This document shows positions 28,197 to 37,175 of a stretch of DNA of 64,000 nucleotides, piece by piece. Numbering within the stretch: position 1 is the stretch's first letter; each line of letters begins with the position of its first letter. The notes beneath the pieces are model-generated. The model had not been told where the DNA came from and made no database searches. It worked only from the letters and a program-made list of their open reading frames with translations. This stretch comes from Psychrobacter sp. 4Dc (GTDB lineage: Bacteria; Pseudomonadota; Gammaproteobacteria; Pseudomonadales; Moraxellaceae). Position numbers and translations under genes: made by a program. The stretch is taken from contig NZ_PJAT01000039.1 of assembly GCF_002836715.1 (NCBI RefSeq), positions 29,512 to 93,511 on the forward strand, written 5' to 3'.

Positions 28197-29051
28197 CTAC
28201 AACTCACTACTCGGGCTCACATCAAACAATCGCTTATATTCGCGGCTAAATTGACTGGGGCTTTCGTAACCTACTTGCATGGCAATCTGTGATATCTGTG
28301 CTCCATGCACCTTGATCAGCCGCCTCGCTTCCATTAATCGCAAGCTTTTTTGATATTGTAATGGGCTTAATTGGGTAATTTCTTTAAAGTGCTGGTGAAA
28401 CCCTGAGATGCTCATACCGCATCGACTGGCTAAGCTCTCAACCATAATAGGTTCATCTAAATGCGCCTTTATCCAGTCAGTCGCTTGGGCAATGCGGTGT
28501 GTATGGCTACCGCTAACGACCAATTGCTTAAGTTTGTTGCCTTGCTCAGCCAAGAGTAGGCGATAGTATATTTCTTGTTGAATTAAAGAAGACAGAAAAT
28601 TAATATCGTTTGGATAATCAAGCAAGCGTATCAATCGCTCAAATGCGTCCATTATGGTGTCATCTAAGTGCCACTTTATCCCTAAATGACTACCTGTCAT
28701 TGGTTGTGTCGTGGGTATTTGTGATAAGACGTCTCTAATCATAGCTAAATCTAATTTCATTGATAAAACAATGACAGGGTTTTTTATCGAAGCGTGTTTA
28801 ATATGCATACTTAGCGGTATATTAACGGGACAGAACATCAAGTTACTATTGTCAAACCTTTGACAGTCAGCACCCAAGTAAATCTCTCGTTCACCTTGCA
28901 GTACAATACAAATACTTGGCTCTTGAATATAGCTTACGGCTTTGCTTGGTTTGTCCGCGCAGTAAAAGAACAAGCCTGAAACAGCAGATTTAAGGGTTTT
29001 ATTTCTAGGTAGTACTGCTAAAAGTTGGTCAATAGTCGTTTGATTCATCAC
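28197..29051 (-). CDS. AraC-family transcriptional regulator
   Basis: A 284-residue regulator. The N-terminal half is an AraC_N (AraC type IV) cupin domain, with PSICIVLQGEREIYLGADCQ in its early part. The C-terminal 100 residues hold two helix-turn-helix motifs. The first is ESLASRCGMSISGFHQHFKEI; the second is ISQIAMQVGYESPSQFSREYKRLF. The N-terminal class is often found next to genes for oxidoreductases or electrophile response. It is divergent from ohr across 163 bp, so it may control ohr; this is inference. Confidence 0.92.
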   Translation of the reverse strand: MMNQTTIDQLLAVLPRNKTLKSAVSGLFFYCADKPSKAVSYIQEPSICIVLQGEREIYLGADCQRFDNSNLMFCPVNIPLSMHIKHASIKNPVIVLSMKLDLAMIRDVLSQIPTTQPMTGSHLGIKWHLDDTIMDAFERLIRLLDYPNDINFLSSLIQQEIYYRLLLAEQGNKLKQLVVSGSHTHRIAQATDWIKAHLDEPIMVESLASRCGMSISGFHQHFKEITQLSPLQYQKSLRLMEARRLIKVHGAQISQIAMQVGYESPSQFSREYKRLFDVSPSSEL

Positions 29052-29214
29052 GAGTGCTTATTTTATAAGATTGTCTGATAGTATAAATATTTGTAGGATT
29101 AGGCAAGAGTTATAGAGATTTGTTCTAACGTATGAGTTCAGAGGATTCTATAATAATCTCATCGCAACAGCGTAAGTACGACCTCTAATAATATGAAACA
29201 AGGAATAATTACTC

Positions 29215-29628
29215 ATGAAAATATTTTATAAAACACGCGCAACCGCTACTGGTGGACGTTCTGGCCATACTGGATTAGACGATGGGTCGTTAGGATTTGA
29301 CTTGGTATCTTTTCAAGAGCAAGACAAAGAAGGCGTGAACCCAGAACAGCTTTTTGCCATGGGTTACGCGGCTTGTTTTGATAGCGCTTTGAGCATGACA
29401 GCACAGCACATGAAATTGCCTGTTACCGCTTCAAAAACCTCTGCGCAAGTAGGTATCGGTATGAAAGCTGACGGTAGCTACAACCTAGAGATAGAGCTGT
29501 CTGTAGAAGTATCAGGTATTGATGAAGCGCAGGCGCAGCAGTTGATCGAAGCCACGCATCAGGTGTGCCCGTACTCTAATGCTACTCGCGGCAATGTCGA
29601 TACTCGTCTAGAAGTGACTGTTGTTTAA
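29215..29628 (+). CDS. ohr: Organic hydroperoxide resistance protein (OsmC/Ohr family)
   Basis: Ohr is a cytosolic thiol peroxidase that reduces organic hydroperoxides using lipoylated proteins as donor. It is 137 residues, the usual length. The opening YKTRATATGGRSGHT and the two redox cysteines, C54 in YAACFDSAL and C118 in VCPYSNATRGN, place it in the Ohr branch rather than OsmC. AGGAA lies 9 nt before the ATG. The usual MarR-type repressor OhrR is not adjacent; an AraC-type gene is divergent instead. It is monocistronic with a strong terminator. Confidence 0.93.
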   Translation: MKIFYKTRATATGGRSGHTGLDDGSLGFDLVSFQEQDKEGVNPEQLFAMGYAACFDSALSMTAQHMKLPVTASKTSAQVGIGMKADGSYNLEIELSVEVSGIDEAQAQQLIEATHQVCPYSNATRGNVDTRLEVTVV

Positions 29629-29690
29629 AGGCTATTGTTTGAAAACTGTTGACCATAGACTAGCAATATTAAAATAATAACTCGAATATA

Positions 29691-29725
29691 AAACGCCCCG
29701 ATTGATTAAAGTCGGGGCGTTTTTA
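29691..29725 (+). terminator. Rho-independent terminator of ohr
   Basis: AAACGCCCCGA pairs with TCGGGGCGTTT, followed by TT. Confidence 0.92.
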
Positions 29726-29799
29726 TATTGTTTGGCAACGTAATTAGCTGGAACCTTTTTGAGCAACTTAGCTAATGATAGGTTATTAATAGCATTATT

Positions 29800-30717
29800 T
29801 TATACCGGTACTTTTTTATTTAAGGTAAATACCAAGACCGCGCCCAAAATGACTGTACTTGCGATAATAAAGGGCATAGTTAACTGCTCAGATAAAAATA
29901 TCACACCTAGCAACGCAGCAATCACAGGGACACATAGCTGAACGATAGCGGCTTGTGTGTTTTTCAATAGTGGCATCGCTGTATACCAGATACTGTAACC
30001 CAACCCTGAGGCGATCGCTCCTGATGCACAGGCGAGTAGTACACCTTCAGTGGTAATGCCCTCCAAATTGATATTTTTAAAACCCAAGTCATCTAGATAG
30101 GTCATGCCTACTAGTAATAGTATAGGCACAGCGACTAAGCTACGCACAAAGTTAAACCCTGTCGCTCGTAGCGGTGAGATACATGATTTGCCGCGTATAC
30201 TATATACTCCCCATGCTATGCCGCTCATAGCCATTAACGCTGCCGCCAATGGTGATGGTATGGCAGCTGATGGCAGTATTAGATATACAAATCCAGCGAC
30301 TGCAACGGCAAATGCTAACCATTGTAGTGCGCTGAGCTGTTCTTTTTTATAGATACCCCAGCCAATCATCGTCAGCTGAACCGCTGAAAACAAAATCAAT
30401 GCCCCAGTGCCAGTATCAAGCTCTACATACGCAATTGAAAAGCACAGCGCATAAATCACCAAGCCGAGACTACTCAACCAACTGCCTTTATCATTTAATA
30501 TAGCGTGAACAGTAGGGTTGTCATGATTGGACGTTTGGCGTCGCAGTCTGTAAGCATGTATCGCCATGATAATGCCTAGACAAGCCGTCGCACTCACTAG
30601 CCTGATGATGGTAAAGCTCCAAGCGTCGATATAGCCTTCTGCCAATGCCATTCGGCAAAACAGAGAGTTTGCGGCAAAGGCGATTAACGCAATAATGGTA
30701 TAAATAGTGGCTTTCAA
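29800..30717 (-). CDS. EamA/DMT-family transporter
   Basis: A 305-residue inner-membrane protein with ten predicted helices in two EamA repeats. The N-terminal ALIAFAANSLFCRMAL and the second repeat starting near residue 150 (MSGIAWGVYSIRGK) are typical. These drug/metabolite transporters export amino acids or metabolites; the substrate is not apparent. AGGAATTAC before the ATG gives a binding site. It stands alone and faces ohr convergently. Confidence 0.88.
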   Translation of the reverse strand: MKATIYTIIALIAFAANSLFCRMALAEGYIDAWSFTIIRLVSATACLGIIMAIHAYRLRRQTSNHDNPTVHAILNDKGSWLSSLGLVIYALCFSIAYVELDTGTGALILFSAVQLTMIGWGIYKKEQLSALQWLAFAVAVAGFVYLILPSAAIPSPLAAALMAMSGIAWGVYSIRGKSCISPLRATGFNFVRSLVAVPILLLVGMTYLDDLGFKNINLEGITTEGVLLACASGAIASGLGYSIWYTAMPLLKNTQAAIVQLCVPVIAALLGVIFLSEQLTMPFIIASTVILGAVLVFTLNKKVPV

Positions 30718-31037
30718 AAGTAATTCCTACAATGAATAAATGACACAAAACAGGCAAACATAGGATTTTAGTTTTAGGTCTTAAGATACGCTGTTATAAC
30801 GATCGTTTTTTTTAGCAAAGATAATAGATTAATAACTTATTAATCTAGTCTATAGCTGTCTCACAGGACAGGATATTTTGTCGTACTTATGGCAAAAAGT
30901 CTCTTTTAAATCAGAATAACGATAGTTGTATTGACGGTAAGGTCCAAAAATAGGGATGATGTGCTTCGCGTCAAACGAACTATTAGAACAACACTCATTA
31001 GACACAATAAATCAGATAAATAAATAGGAAAGATAGT
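30718..31037. other. Divergent intergenic region before the YetF-like gene
   Basis: 320 bp with no ORF or RNA I can support. It contains A/T-rich stretches and should hold promoters for both flanking genes. I found no clear -35/-10 pair. Confidence 0.4.
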
Positions 31038-31721
31038 ATGAATTGGGCAAGTATTTTTATTTATGACACAACTTGGTGGTTTGCCGTAGAAATTTTAATA
31101 CGTGTCACTGTAATGTTTGTATTAATTATCACATTTTTGCGATTCACTGGTAAGCGCGGCGTTCGTCAGCTTTCTATTTTTGAGTTAACCATCATTTTAT
31201 CGTTAGGCTCTATCGCAGGTGATCCCATGTTCACCGAAGACCTGCCTATTATCCAAGCGGTATTAATCATGGGTACGGTCATTTCACTTTATAGGCTCTG
31301 TACTTGGGCGATGATGAAGTTCCAGCCTTTTGAGGACCTGCTAGAGGGGCGCTCAATGTATATTGTAGAAGATGGCATGCTGGTGCTTGATAAGATTAAA
31401 CAGGGGGAAATGTCACATGATGAGTTTTTTGCTGAAATGCGCCAACAAGGGGTTGAGCATTTAGGTCAAGTGCGTACCGGTTTGCTCGAGACTGATGGCA
31501 ATTTTAGTATTTTATTGCACACCTCTGAAAAAACAGACTACGGGATGCCGCTTTTCCCCAAGCAATACCGACCGGTCGAGCAAGTAGAAGCAGGTGTTTA
31601 TTATGCTTGTATGTATTGCGGTTACGTTGATGAAATCTCTGACCCCAATCAGTGTTGCCCGCGCTGCGAGGATAATTGCAATAATTGGGCTAAAGCGTTA
31701 AACAACCATATCGTCAAATAA
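31038..31721 (+). CDS. DUF421 (YetF-like) membrane protein with C-terminal zinc-ribbon tail
   Basis: Residues 15-90 hold about three membrane helices, with LRFTGKRGVRQLSIFELTIIL being the DUF421/YetF signature. A cytosolic YetF domain follows (SMYIVEDGMLVLDKIKQGEMSHDEF). YetF proteins are of uncertain function, linked to spore or envelope physiology in Bacillus. The last 40 residues add YYACMYCGYVDEI and CCPRC (C191, C194, C207, C210), a rubredoxin-like or zinc-ribbon unit not part of DUF421. GGAAAGATAGT before the ATG is the binding site. It is monocistronic, with a strong terminator. Confidence 0.85.
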   Translation: MNWASIFIYDTTWWFAVEILIRVTVMFVLIITFLRFTGKRGVRQLSIFELTIILSLGSIAGDPMFTEDLPIIQAVLIMGTVISLYRLCTWAMMKFQPFEDLLEGRSMYIVEDGMLVLDKIKQGEMSHDEFFAEMRQQGVEHLGQVRTGLLETDGNFSILLHTSEKTDYGMPLFPKQYRPVEQVEAGVYYACMYCGYVDEISDPNQCCPRCEDNCNNWAKALNNHIVK

Positions 31722-31730
31722 TATTACTAC

Positions 31731-31777
31731 TTGGCTGCCTTAGCTCAGTTAATAAGCTAAGGCAGCCAATTTTTTTC
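31731..31777 (+). terminator. Rho-independent terminator after the YetF-like gene
   Basis: TTGGCTGCCTTAGCT pairs with AGCTAAGGCAGCCAA, followed by seven T. Confidence 0.95.
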
Positions 31778-31852
31778 AAATTATCAGATAAAAACCTCTC
31801 ATTTGCTGACAGTTTGTCTGACTTGCTTTATACAGCGCATGGCTCTCATCAT

Positions 31853-33457
31853 TTATGTCACTTTATACCAGTCAAGTTTGCGAGTCATCACCATCACGCA
31901 GGCAAGTATCACAAAGCAGAATATCGCACCCAGTAATAGATTGAGATCTTCTGTACTTAAAATACCGAAAAACGCAGCATATAGCCCAGCAAGTGTCGCG
32001 GTAAAGATTACTGCCCGTTTGAAACCACCAAATACATAATAGCTATACCAGCCAATAAGCCCAACACAAGCACTGGCCGCTACCATATAGGCTTGCCAAA
32101 ATGCGATTTGTTCTGCAAGTGGTAGTAATAAGACATAAAAGACAAATAGTGCGCAGCCGACGAGCAGATACTGAATAGGGTGGATACGACTTGATTTGAG
32201 CACTTCAAATAAAAAGAAAGTGCCAAAAGATACCAAAATTAATAGCAAGGCGTACTTCATGGCTCTTTCAGTTTGTAGATAGACATCGTTGGGGCTTGCA
32301 AAACTAACGCCAAAGCTGTTTAGCAGAACACTTTGATTACTACCAGCTACTGCTGTACTGTCTGTCGTCAGACCTCTTGATGCCTCAAGCGAATCAGGAT
32401 TGTACGAATGACTATCGATATTGAGCGTTGATTCACTTATGACAGTACATTGATGGTTAGGCACGCTGAGACATTGAGAGAGGTACTGATTATTTGCAAC
32501 GGTTAAATAATGATTTTGCCAACTGGCATCAAATCCTTTAGCGGTGATGCTCTTGGTATTTGGTAATGCTTTGCCGATGAAGTTTGGTGTCTGCCAGTTA
32601 CTGTGCATAGACAGAGTAAAGTTCTGCCCAGTTGGGACAGTCGTTAAATTACTAATGCCAGCTAATGGTAAGTCGATCACAATATTGAGCGCTTGATTGT
32701 CTCTAGGATTAGATAACTTGCTACTCACCTCTGATTTATTTAGATCTGTATTTATTGAGCCTGTGGTAGCCAAGCTATCTTTATTCTGCTGGCTAGTAGG
32801 ATTGATTAATTGATCCAATACATCTTTAGGAATATCTACTTCGACATAGGTTAAGTTCTCTATTATTGGTATCTGCGGATAGTTTGCTGCAATTGTTTTT
32901 TGATTAATTGTGACAGTAGGCAGGGTAGCGACACCGCGCAAATCAGACACAGGAATGATAAGTTTTACCTTGTTCCAGTGGGTAATGGTTTTGGCTAGCT
33001 GTGTCTTATCTGCATCATCGTCAATTGTAGTTCCAGCCTGGTCTAAATTTTTTAAAGTCTTACCAAGCGTATAACTTTGATTGAATGTCAGCTGACCATC
33101 ATAGCTAGTAGCGCTATAGATACCGCGTTTATAGGTGTCTGTGTTTACTTTTAGGTTCTGTGCTGCCTGCGTCTGAAAGGCAAATATCGTCTCGATTTTC
33201 GAGTATGACGGTTCGCATTTGTTCTTTACATTTGGTGTATCAGATGACTGACATGCTGGTGTGACTGTCGTAGGGATGGCGATAAATGGATTAATGACTT
33301 CTTGTGGATTGACATGCTGCTCGGTGATTTCTTTTATCACTGACTCTGCGTAGTATTGTCTCTCGTATATGATATCGCTAATCATGGTGAGTCCGATTGA
33401 ACAGACAATACAAAGTCCAACAATGATGGATAACTTAGTCAATAATGTTTTTTGCAT
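31853..33457 (-). CDS. creD: CreD-like inner-membrane protein
   Basis: CreD is an inner-membrane protein of unclear biochemical role; it is induced by CreBC in enterobacteria and affects colicin E2 tolerance and envelope integrity. It has one N-terminal helix, a large periplasmic domain (about residues 35-375) and a cluster of about five helices at the C-terminus. The early RQYYAESVIKEI block is typical. The start is ATG 33457, because AGGAGG at 33465-33470 lies 7 nt upstream; the longer open frame to 33487 lacks this. Length is 534 residues against about 450 in E. coli; the excess is mostly in the periplasmic domain. No creABC genes are near. Confidence 0.88.
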   Translation of the reverse strand: MQKTLLTKLSIIVGLCIVCSIGLTMISDIIYERQYYAESVIKEITEQHVNPQEVINPFIAIPTTVTPACQSSDTPNVKNKCEPSYSKIETIFAFQTQAAQNLKVNTDTYKRGIYSATSYDGQLTFNQSYTLGKTLKNLDQAGTTIDDDADKTQLAKTITHWNKVKLIIPVSDLRGVATLPTVTINQKTIAANYPQIPIIENLTYVEVDIPKDVLDQLINPTSQQNKDSLATTGSINTDLNKSEVSSKLSNPRDNQALNIVIDLPLAGISNLTTVPTGQNFTLSMHSNWQTPNFIGKALPNTKSITAKGFDASWQNHYLTVANNQYLSQCLSVPNHQCTVISESTLNIDSHSYNPDSLEASRGLTTDSTAVAGSNQSVLLNSFGVSFASPNDVYLQTERAMKYALLLILVSFGTFFLFEVLKSSRIHPIQYLLVGCALFVFYVLLLPLAEQIAFWQAYMVAASACVGLIGWYSYYVFGGFKRAVIFTATLAGLYAAFFGILSTEDLNLLLGAIFCFVILACVMVMTRKLDWYKVT

Positions 33458-33626
33458 GTGGTCGCCTCCTAAGTGTCTTGAATCCACAGCTGCCGAGATA
33501 GCAGACTGTGGCTTTAAAAGACATCATAGAGAGGACATAACGAGAAGATGTGCAGGAAATATGGAATAACTGTGAAAGGGTGAGAGTTGATATTCTCAGA
33601 TAATTATTTTTCGATTATTAATGTGC

Positions 33627-34151
33627 TTAATGCTTTTTCGTATCGCCAACGACTTTATCCATGATAGCGAATAACAAGCCAGACAATACAAAGGTCATAT
33701 GAATAATAACCTTCCACATGAGTTTGTCGGCATCAAGTTCACTCATTCCACTAGATATATCCATAAAGGATTTCAAAAGGTCAATCGCCGAGATAGCAAC
33801 GATCGCTCCGATAACTTTGAGCTTTAGGCCAGAAAAGTCTACTTTGCCCATCCAGCTAGGACGATCATCATGGGTGCCAGTATCGATTTTTGAGACAAAA
33901 ATTTCATAGCCACTGAATATAATGATAAGCAATAAACTGGCAACCAGAGAGATATCAACCAATACCAATATATCTACAATCACACTGGCTTCAGAGGCCG
34001 TCAGAATGTCAGCAAACATATACCATAGCTTTTGGACAAACTTAATAAATAATAAAATAATGCCCAACACAAGCCCTAGATAAAAAGGTGCCAGTATCCA
34101 GCGGCTATTAAATATGGTTTTTTCTAAATAAAGCTCAAACTTCTTTAGCAT
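33627..34151 (-). CDS. YqhA-like (UPF0114/TIGR00645) membrane protein
   Basis: A 174-residue inner-membrane protein with about four helices. The opening LEKTIFNSRWILAPFYLGLVLG and the loop FSGYEIFVSKID are signatures of the UPF0114/YqhA family, of unknown function. Its size matches the family (about 165). It lies 140 bp downstream of the creD start, on the same strand, and so upstream of creD in transcription order; the two might be cotranscribed. Confidence 0.88.
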   Translation of the reverse strand: MLKKFELYLEKTIFNSRWILAPFYLGLVLGIILLFIKFVQKLWYMFADILTASEASVIVDILVLVDISLVASLLLIIIFSGYEIFVSKIDTGTHDDRPSWMGKVDFSGLKLKVIGAIVAISAIDLLKSFMDISSGMSELDADKLMWKVIIHMTFVLSGLLFAIMDKVVGDTKKH

Positions 34152-34230
34152 GGGTATCTCTTAAGTTTTAAAGACAAGAAAGTCTTAAAGACACAAATAT
34201 GAATAATTTTTTGGGTATAGCTATTTAGCT

Positions 34231-34839
34231 TTAGTCAGGCGATATATTATCTATATTAGCGAGCTGCGCTACTACTTGCTGAACGCGCGCTTTTCTATCG
34301 CCACTAATGCGTTGAAATGGTTTTTGATGCTTGCTTAATTGACTGGCGAAATAGTCGCTTATCTCATCGCGTTGGTGTGGACTGTCTCGCAGGTCATCAG
34401 CCACCCATGGCGTATCAACCTCAGTCAATAATATCAAATCATAGTGATGCGCCAACGCTGCTTGCTCAAGATCCGTTGGGCAGTCGCCATAATACCAATA
34501 AGAATAAACCATCAGCTCAAACAAACTGGTATCGCAAAACAAATAATGACTGGCATTAGACGACTGAGCGACTTGTTTGGCCAAGGTATTCTCTAGTGTA
34601 ACCTGTCCCTGTGCGATAGGGATCAGATCTTCCCACGTACAAGTCAGCTGCTCGTCGTCCCACTTTGCCTGTAAGTAGGTGCGCATGTATTCTGACACCC
34701 AAGGAGTATCAAAATGCTCGGCCAAATCACGACATAAGGTCGTCTTACCCGTACTTTCTGCCCCTAAAACCGCGACGTTGATGACAGATTTAGGCGTATG
34801 CTGCTCGAGGTTGTACACGGTAGCGTCGTTGCCATTCAT
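34231..34839 (-). CDS. NadR-like ribosylnicotinamide kinase (P-loop)
   Basis: A 202-residue AAA-type P-loop protein. Walker A GAESTGKTT is at 26-34, and DTPWVSEYMRTYL and CDTSLFELMVYS resemble the C-terminal kinase domain of NadR, which phosphorylates nicotinamide riboside to NMN. The N-terminal adenylyltransferase and DNA-binding domains of E. coli NadR are absent. It overlaps pnuC by 50 bp, which strongly supports a role in riboside salvage. The start codon lacks a clear binding site, consistent with coupling to pnuC translation. Confidence 0.85.
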   Translation of the reverse strand: MNGNDATVYNLEQHTPKSVINVAVLGAESTGKTTLCRDLAEHFDTPWVSEYMRTYLQAKWDDEQLTCTWEDLIPIAQGQVTLENTLAKQVAQSSNASHYLFCDTSLFELMVYSYWYYGDCPTDLEQAALAHHYDLILLTEVDTPWVADDLRDSPHQRDEISDYFASQLSKHQKPFQRISGDRKARVQQVVAQLANIDNISPD

Positions 34840-35500
34840 AGTATGCCCAGATTGCGATAAGAGTGAAGACTACATATTGTAGCGCGGTAAAAGTAAAACC
34901 TTTATAGAAGTATAGTGGTACCGATATCGCATCAGCGATGATCCAGAGTATCCAATGCTCGATTTTGCGCCGTGCCATGAGCCACATTGCCATCAAAAAT
35001 AAAGCAGTAGTGAGCATGTCAGTATAATCGACCCAAGTAAATAGATGGATTCCAAGTACCGCACCATCGAAACTGAAGCCATTATTAATCACTGGGCGGA
35101 AATAATAAACCAATCCTACAAAAGCTATCGTTCCTGCTGCCAAAGCAGATAGTATCGGGATGTCACCTGCATGCAAATGCTCAATACGGACATTATTGGC
35201 ATTTGACTGCTTGTGCTCAACAGACTGGTTTTTCTTATTCTTTGACCAGTTAATCCAGCCATACAAGCTCATCACGGTATAGTAAGCATTGATGAACATA
35301 TCGCCAAACAGCTGCCATTTCCACAGTAGGTACACAAATATAGCAGTGCTAACCAATCCAATAGGGAAGACTAAAATATTGGTTTTGCTGGCGAGTAAGA
35401 CACTTGCTACGCCGAAGACAACGGCAATCAGTTCAAGAATGATGAATATTGTAGAGTAGTCAGCGTATTGACCAAATAACCAGTTGAGAAGTTCTGCCAT
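34790..35500 (-). CDS. pnuC: Nicotinamide riboside/mononucleotide transporter PnuC
   Basis: PnuC carries out facilitated diffusion of nicotinamide riboside across the inner membrane; phosphorylation inside traps it. The protein has about seven helices over 236 residues. The MSLYGWINWSKNK segment carries the WxxW pair typical of PnuC, and the later LFTWVDYTDMLTTALF block is also conserved. The start at 35500 is supported by AGGA 6 nt upstream; the frame is open a further 24 codons to 35572 but without a site. The 3' end overlaps the kinase gene. Confidence 0.92.
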   Translation of the reverse strand: MAELLNWLFGQYADYSTIFIILELIAVVFGVASVLLASKTNILVFPIGLVSTAIFVYLLWKWQLFGDMFINAYYTVMSLYGWINWSKNKKNQSVEHKQSNANNVRIEHLHAGDIPILSALAAGTIAFVGLVYYFRPVINNGFSFDGAVLGIHLFTWVDYTDMLTTALFLMAMWLMARRKIEHWILWIIADAISVPLYFYKGFTFTALQYVVFTLIAIWAYYEWQRRYRVQPRAAYA

Positions 35501-35795
35501 TAGTATTCCTAAATATGAGCGCGTATCAATATTCTGAATAATCAAGATAGTTCGATGAATAGTACAGACCAAAATGATACCAATTATAACGTAGCTATCG
35601 CAAAAGGACGGCAGTCTTTGCTTATTTATCGCCAGAAACAGATTATTTGTAACAAAGCATTAGAAAAAATTTAATATTCAGGCATAATAAACACACTGAT
35701 TTTAAGTTTACAGTTATTCACTGAATTTAAATGGTTATTATTTTCCACTTTTATGCTTATTCCAAGCACCACAGTAGTAGACAAGGAAGCGTATC

Positions 35796-36941
35796 ATGAC
35801 GACTTGTATCACAGGCACTGGTCTTTATATCCCACCTTACAGCATTAGTAACGAAGAGCTAGTTGAGTCATTTAACCAGTATGTTGAAAACTATAATACC
35901 GAACATGCTGAAGAGATAGCTGCAGAAACAATGACGGCACTTGAGCCTTCTTCAGCTGCTTTCATCGAAAAAGTATCTGGCATCAAATCACGTTATGTGA
36001 TGGAAAAAGACGGTATTTTAGACCCTGAAATCATGGCACCAGTCATTGCCTATCGTAACTTAGGTGAAGAGCTGTCTGTGATGGCAGAAATGGGCGCGGC
36101 TGCGTTAAAAGACGCATTGGCTGATGCTGGACTTGAGGCCAATGACTTAGACGGCATTATCCTTGCTTGCTCAAATTTCCAGCGTACGTATCCTGCGGTT
36201 GCCATTGAAATCCAAAATGCCATTGGTATGGTTGGCGGCTTTGCTTATGATATGAACGTTGCGTGTAGTGCGGCGACTTTTGGTCTATCACAAGCACATG
36301 GTTCTATCATCTCTGGTTTGGCCAAGCGTATTGCTGTGGTCAACGTTGAGATTACCTCAGCGCATCTAAACTGGCGCAACCGTGACAGCCACTTTATCTT
36401 CGGTGATGTAGCGACTGCTTCTATCGTTGAAGAATTAGATACGCCAAAAGGTTATGAGATTCTAAACTCTAAGCTATTTACTCAGTTTTCGACCAACATT
36501 AAAAACGAATATGGCTTTATGGATCGCTCAGAGTATCTAGCAGCACAGACTGAAATGTATCCAGATATCAAAGCACCGGTCACTGACAAGCTGTTTTTGC
36601 AAAACGGTCGTAAAGTATTCCGTGAAGTCTGTCCGAAAGTGTCAGAGATTATCACTGAGCACTTGCAAGAAAACGACATCCCAACATCTGATGTTAAGAT
36701 GATGTGGTTGCATCAAGCCAATGCCAATATGTTGGATTTGATTCTACGTACCGTGGTTGGTAAAGATGCCGATAAATCGATTGCTCCGAGTGTTATTGCT
36801 GAATTTGCCAATACTAGCTCAGCGAGTCCTATGATTGTATTCCATCGCCACAAAGACGACTTAGTATCAGGCGATCTGGGCGTTATTTGCTCATTTGGTG
36901 CAGGTTACTCTATTGGATCGGTCTTAGTTCGCAAGGTCTAA
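35796..36941 (+). CDS. Beta-ketoacyl-ACP synthase III family protein (FabH-like)
   Basis: A thiolase-fold condensing enzyme of 381 residues. The Cys-His-Asn triad is present: C157 in [12 protein letters not shown]306 in [10 protein letters not shown]339 in FANTSSAS. This suits FabH-type initiation of fatty-acid synthesis from an acyl-CoA and malonyl-ACP. It is about 60 residues longer than E. coli FabH (317), with an insertion near residues 25-90. It belongs to a distinct FabH-like branch in Moraxellaceae and Legionella-like relatives, so I give no symbol. AAGGAAG lies before the ATG. It is monocistronic with a strong terminator. Confidence 0.9.
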   Translation: MTTCITGTGLYIPPYSISNEELVESFNQYVENYNTEHAEEIAAETMTALEPSSAAFIEKVSGIKSRYVMEKDGILDPEIMAPVIAYRNLGEELSVMAEMGAAALKDALADAGLEANDLDGIILACSNFQRTYPAVAIEIQNAIGMVGGFAYDMNVACSAATFGLSQAHGSIISGLAKRIAVVNVEITSAHLNWRNRDSHFIFGDVATASIVEELDTPKGYEILNSKLFTQFSTNIKNEYGFMDRSEYLAAQTEMYPDIKAPVTDKLFLQNGRKVFREVCPKVSEIITEHLQENDIPTSDVKMMWLHQANANMLDLILRTVVGKDADKSIAPSVIAEFANTSSASPMIVFHRHKDDLVSGDLGVICSFGAGYSIGSVLVRKV

Positions 36942-36963
36942 TACTTTGACTACTTGTTTTGAT

Positions 36964-36998
36964 AAAAATAGCTAAGAATATTCTTAGCTATTTTTTTG
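36964..36998 (+). terminator. Rho-independent terminator of the FabH-like gene
   Basis: AAAAATAGCTAAGAAT pairs with ATTCTTAGCTATTTTT without a real loop, followed by TT. Confidence 0.88.
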
Positions 36999-37108
36999 TC
37001 TGTTGTTTTTGCTATTGAAATTAAGCTGTGACATCTAAATATAAACAGAGATGTTTGAGAAGATAACGTCAAGATTACCGACAATATCAACAAGAATGAT
37101 TAGAGGTT

Positions 37109-37137
37109 TTAATTTACCCCAAAAAATTTGCTATAAT
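37109..37137 (+). promoter_or_regulatory. prfA promoter (extended -10)
   Basis: TGCTATAAT at 37129-37137 is a consensus extended -10 box, 38 bp before the prfA ATG. The -35 position (37109-37114, TTAATT) is weak. Confidence 0.6.
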
Positions 37138-37175
37138 CACGGGCTTATTCCTCTTATCTAATTAAAAGTCCTTTT

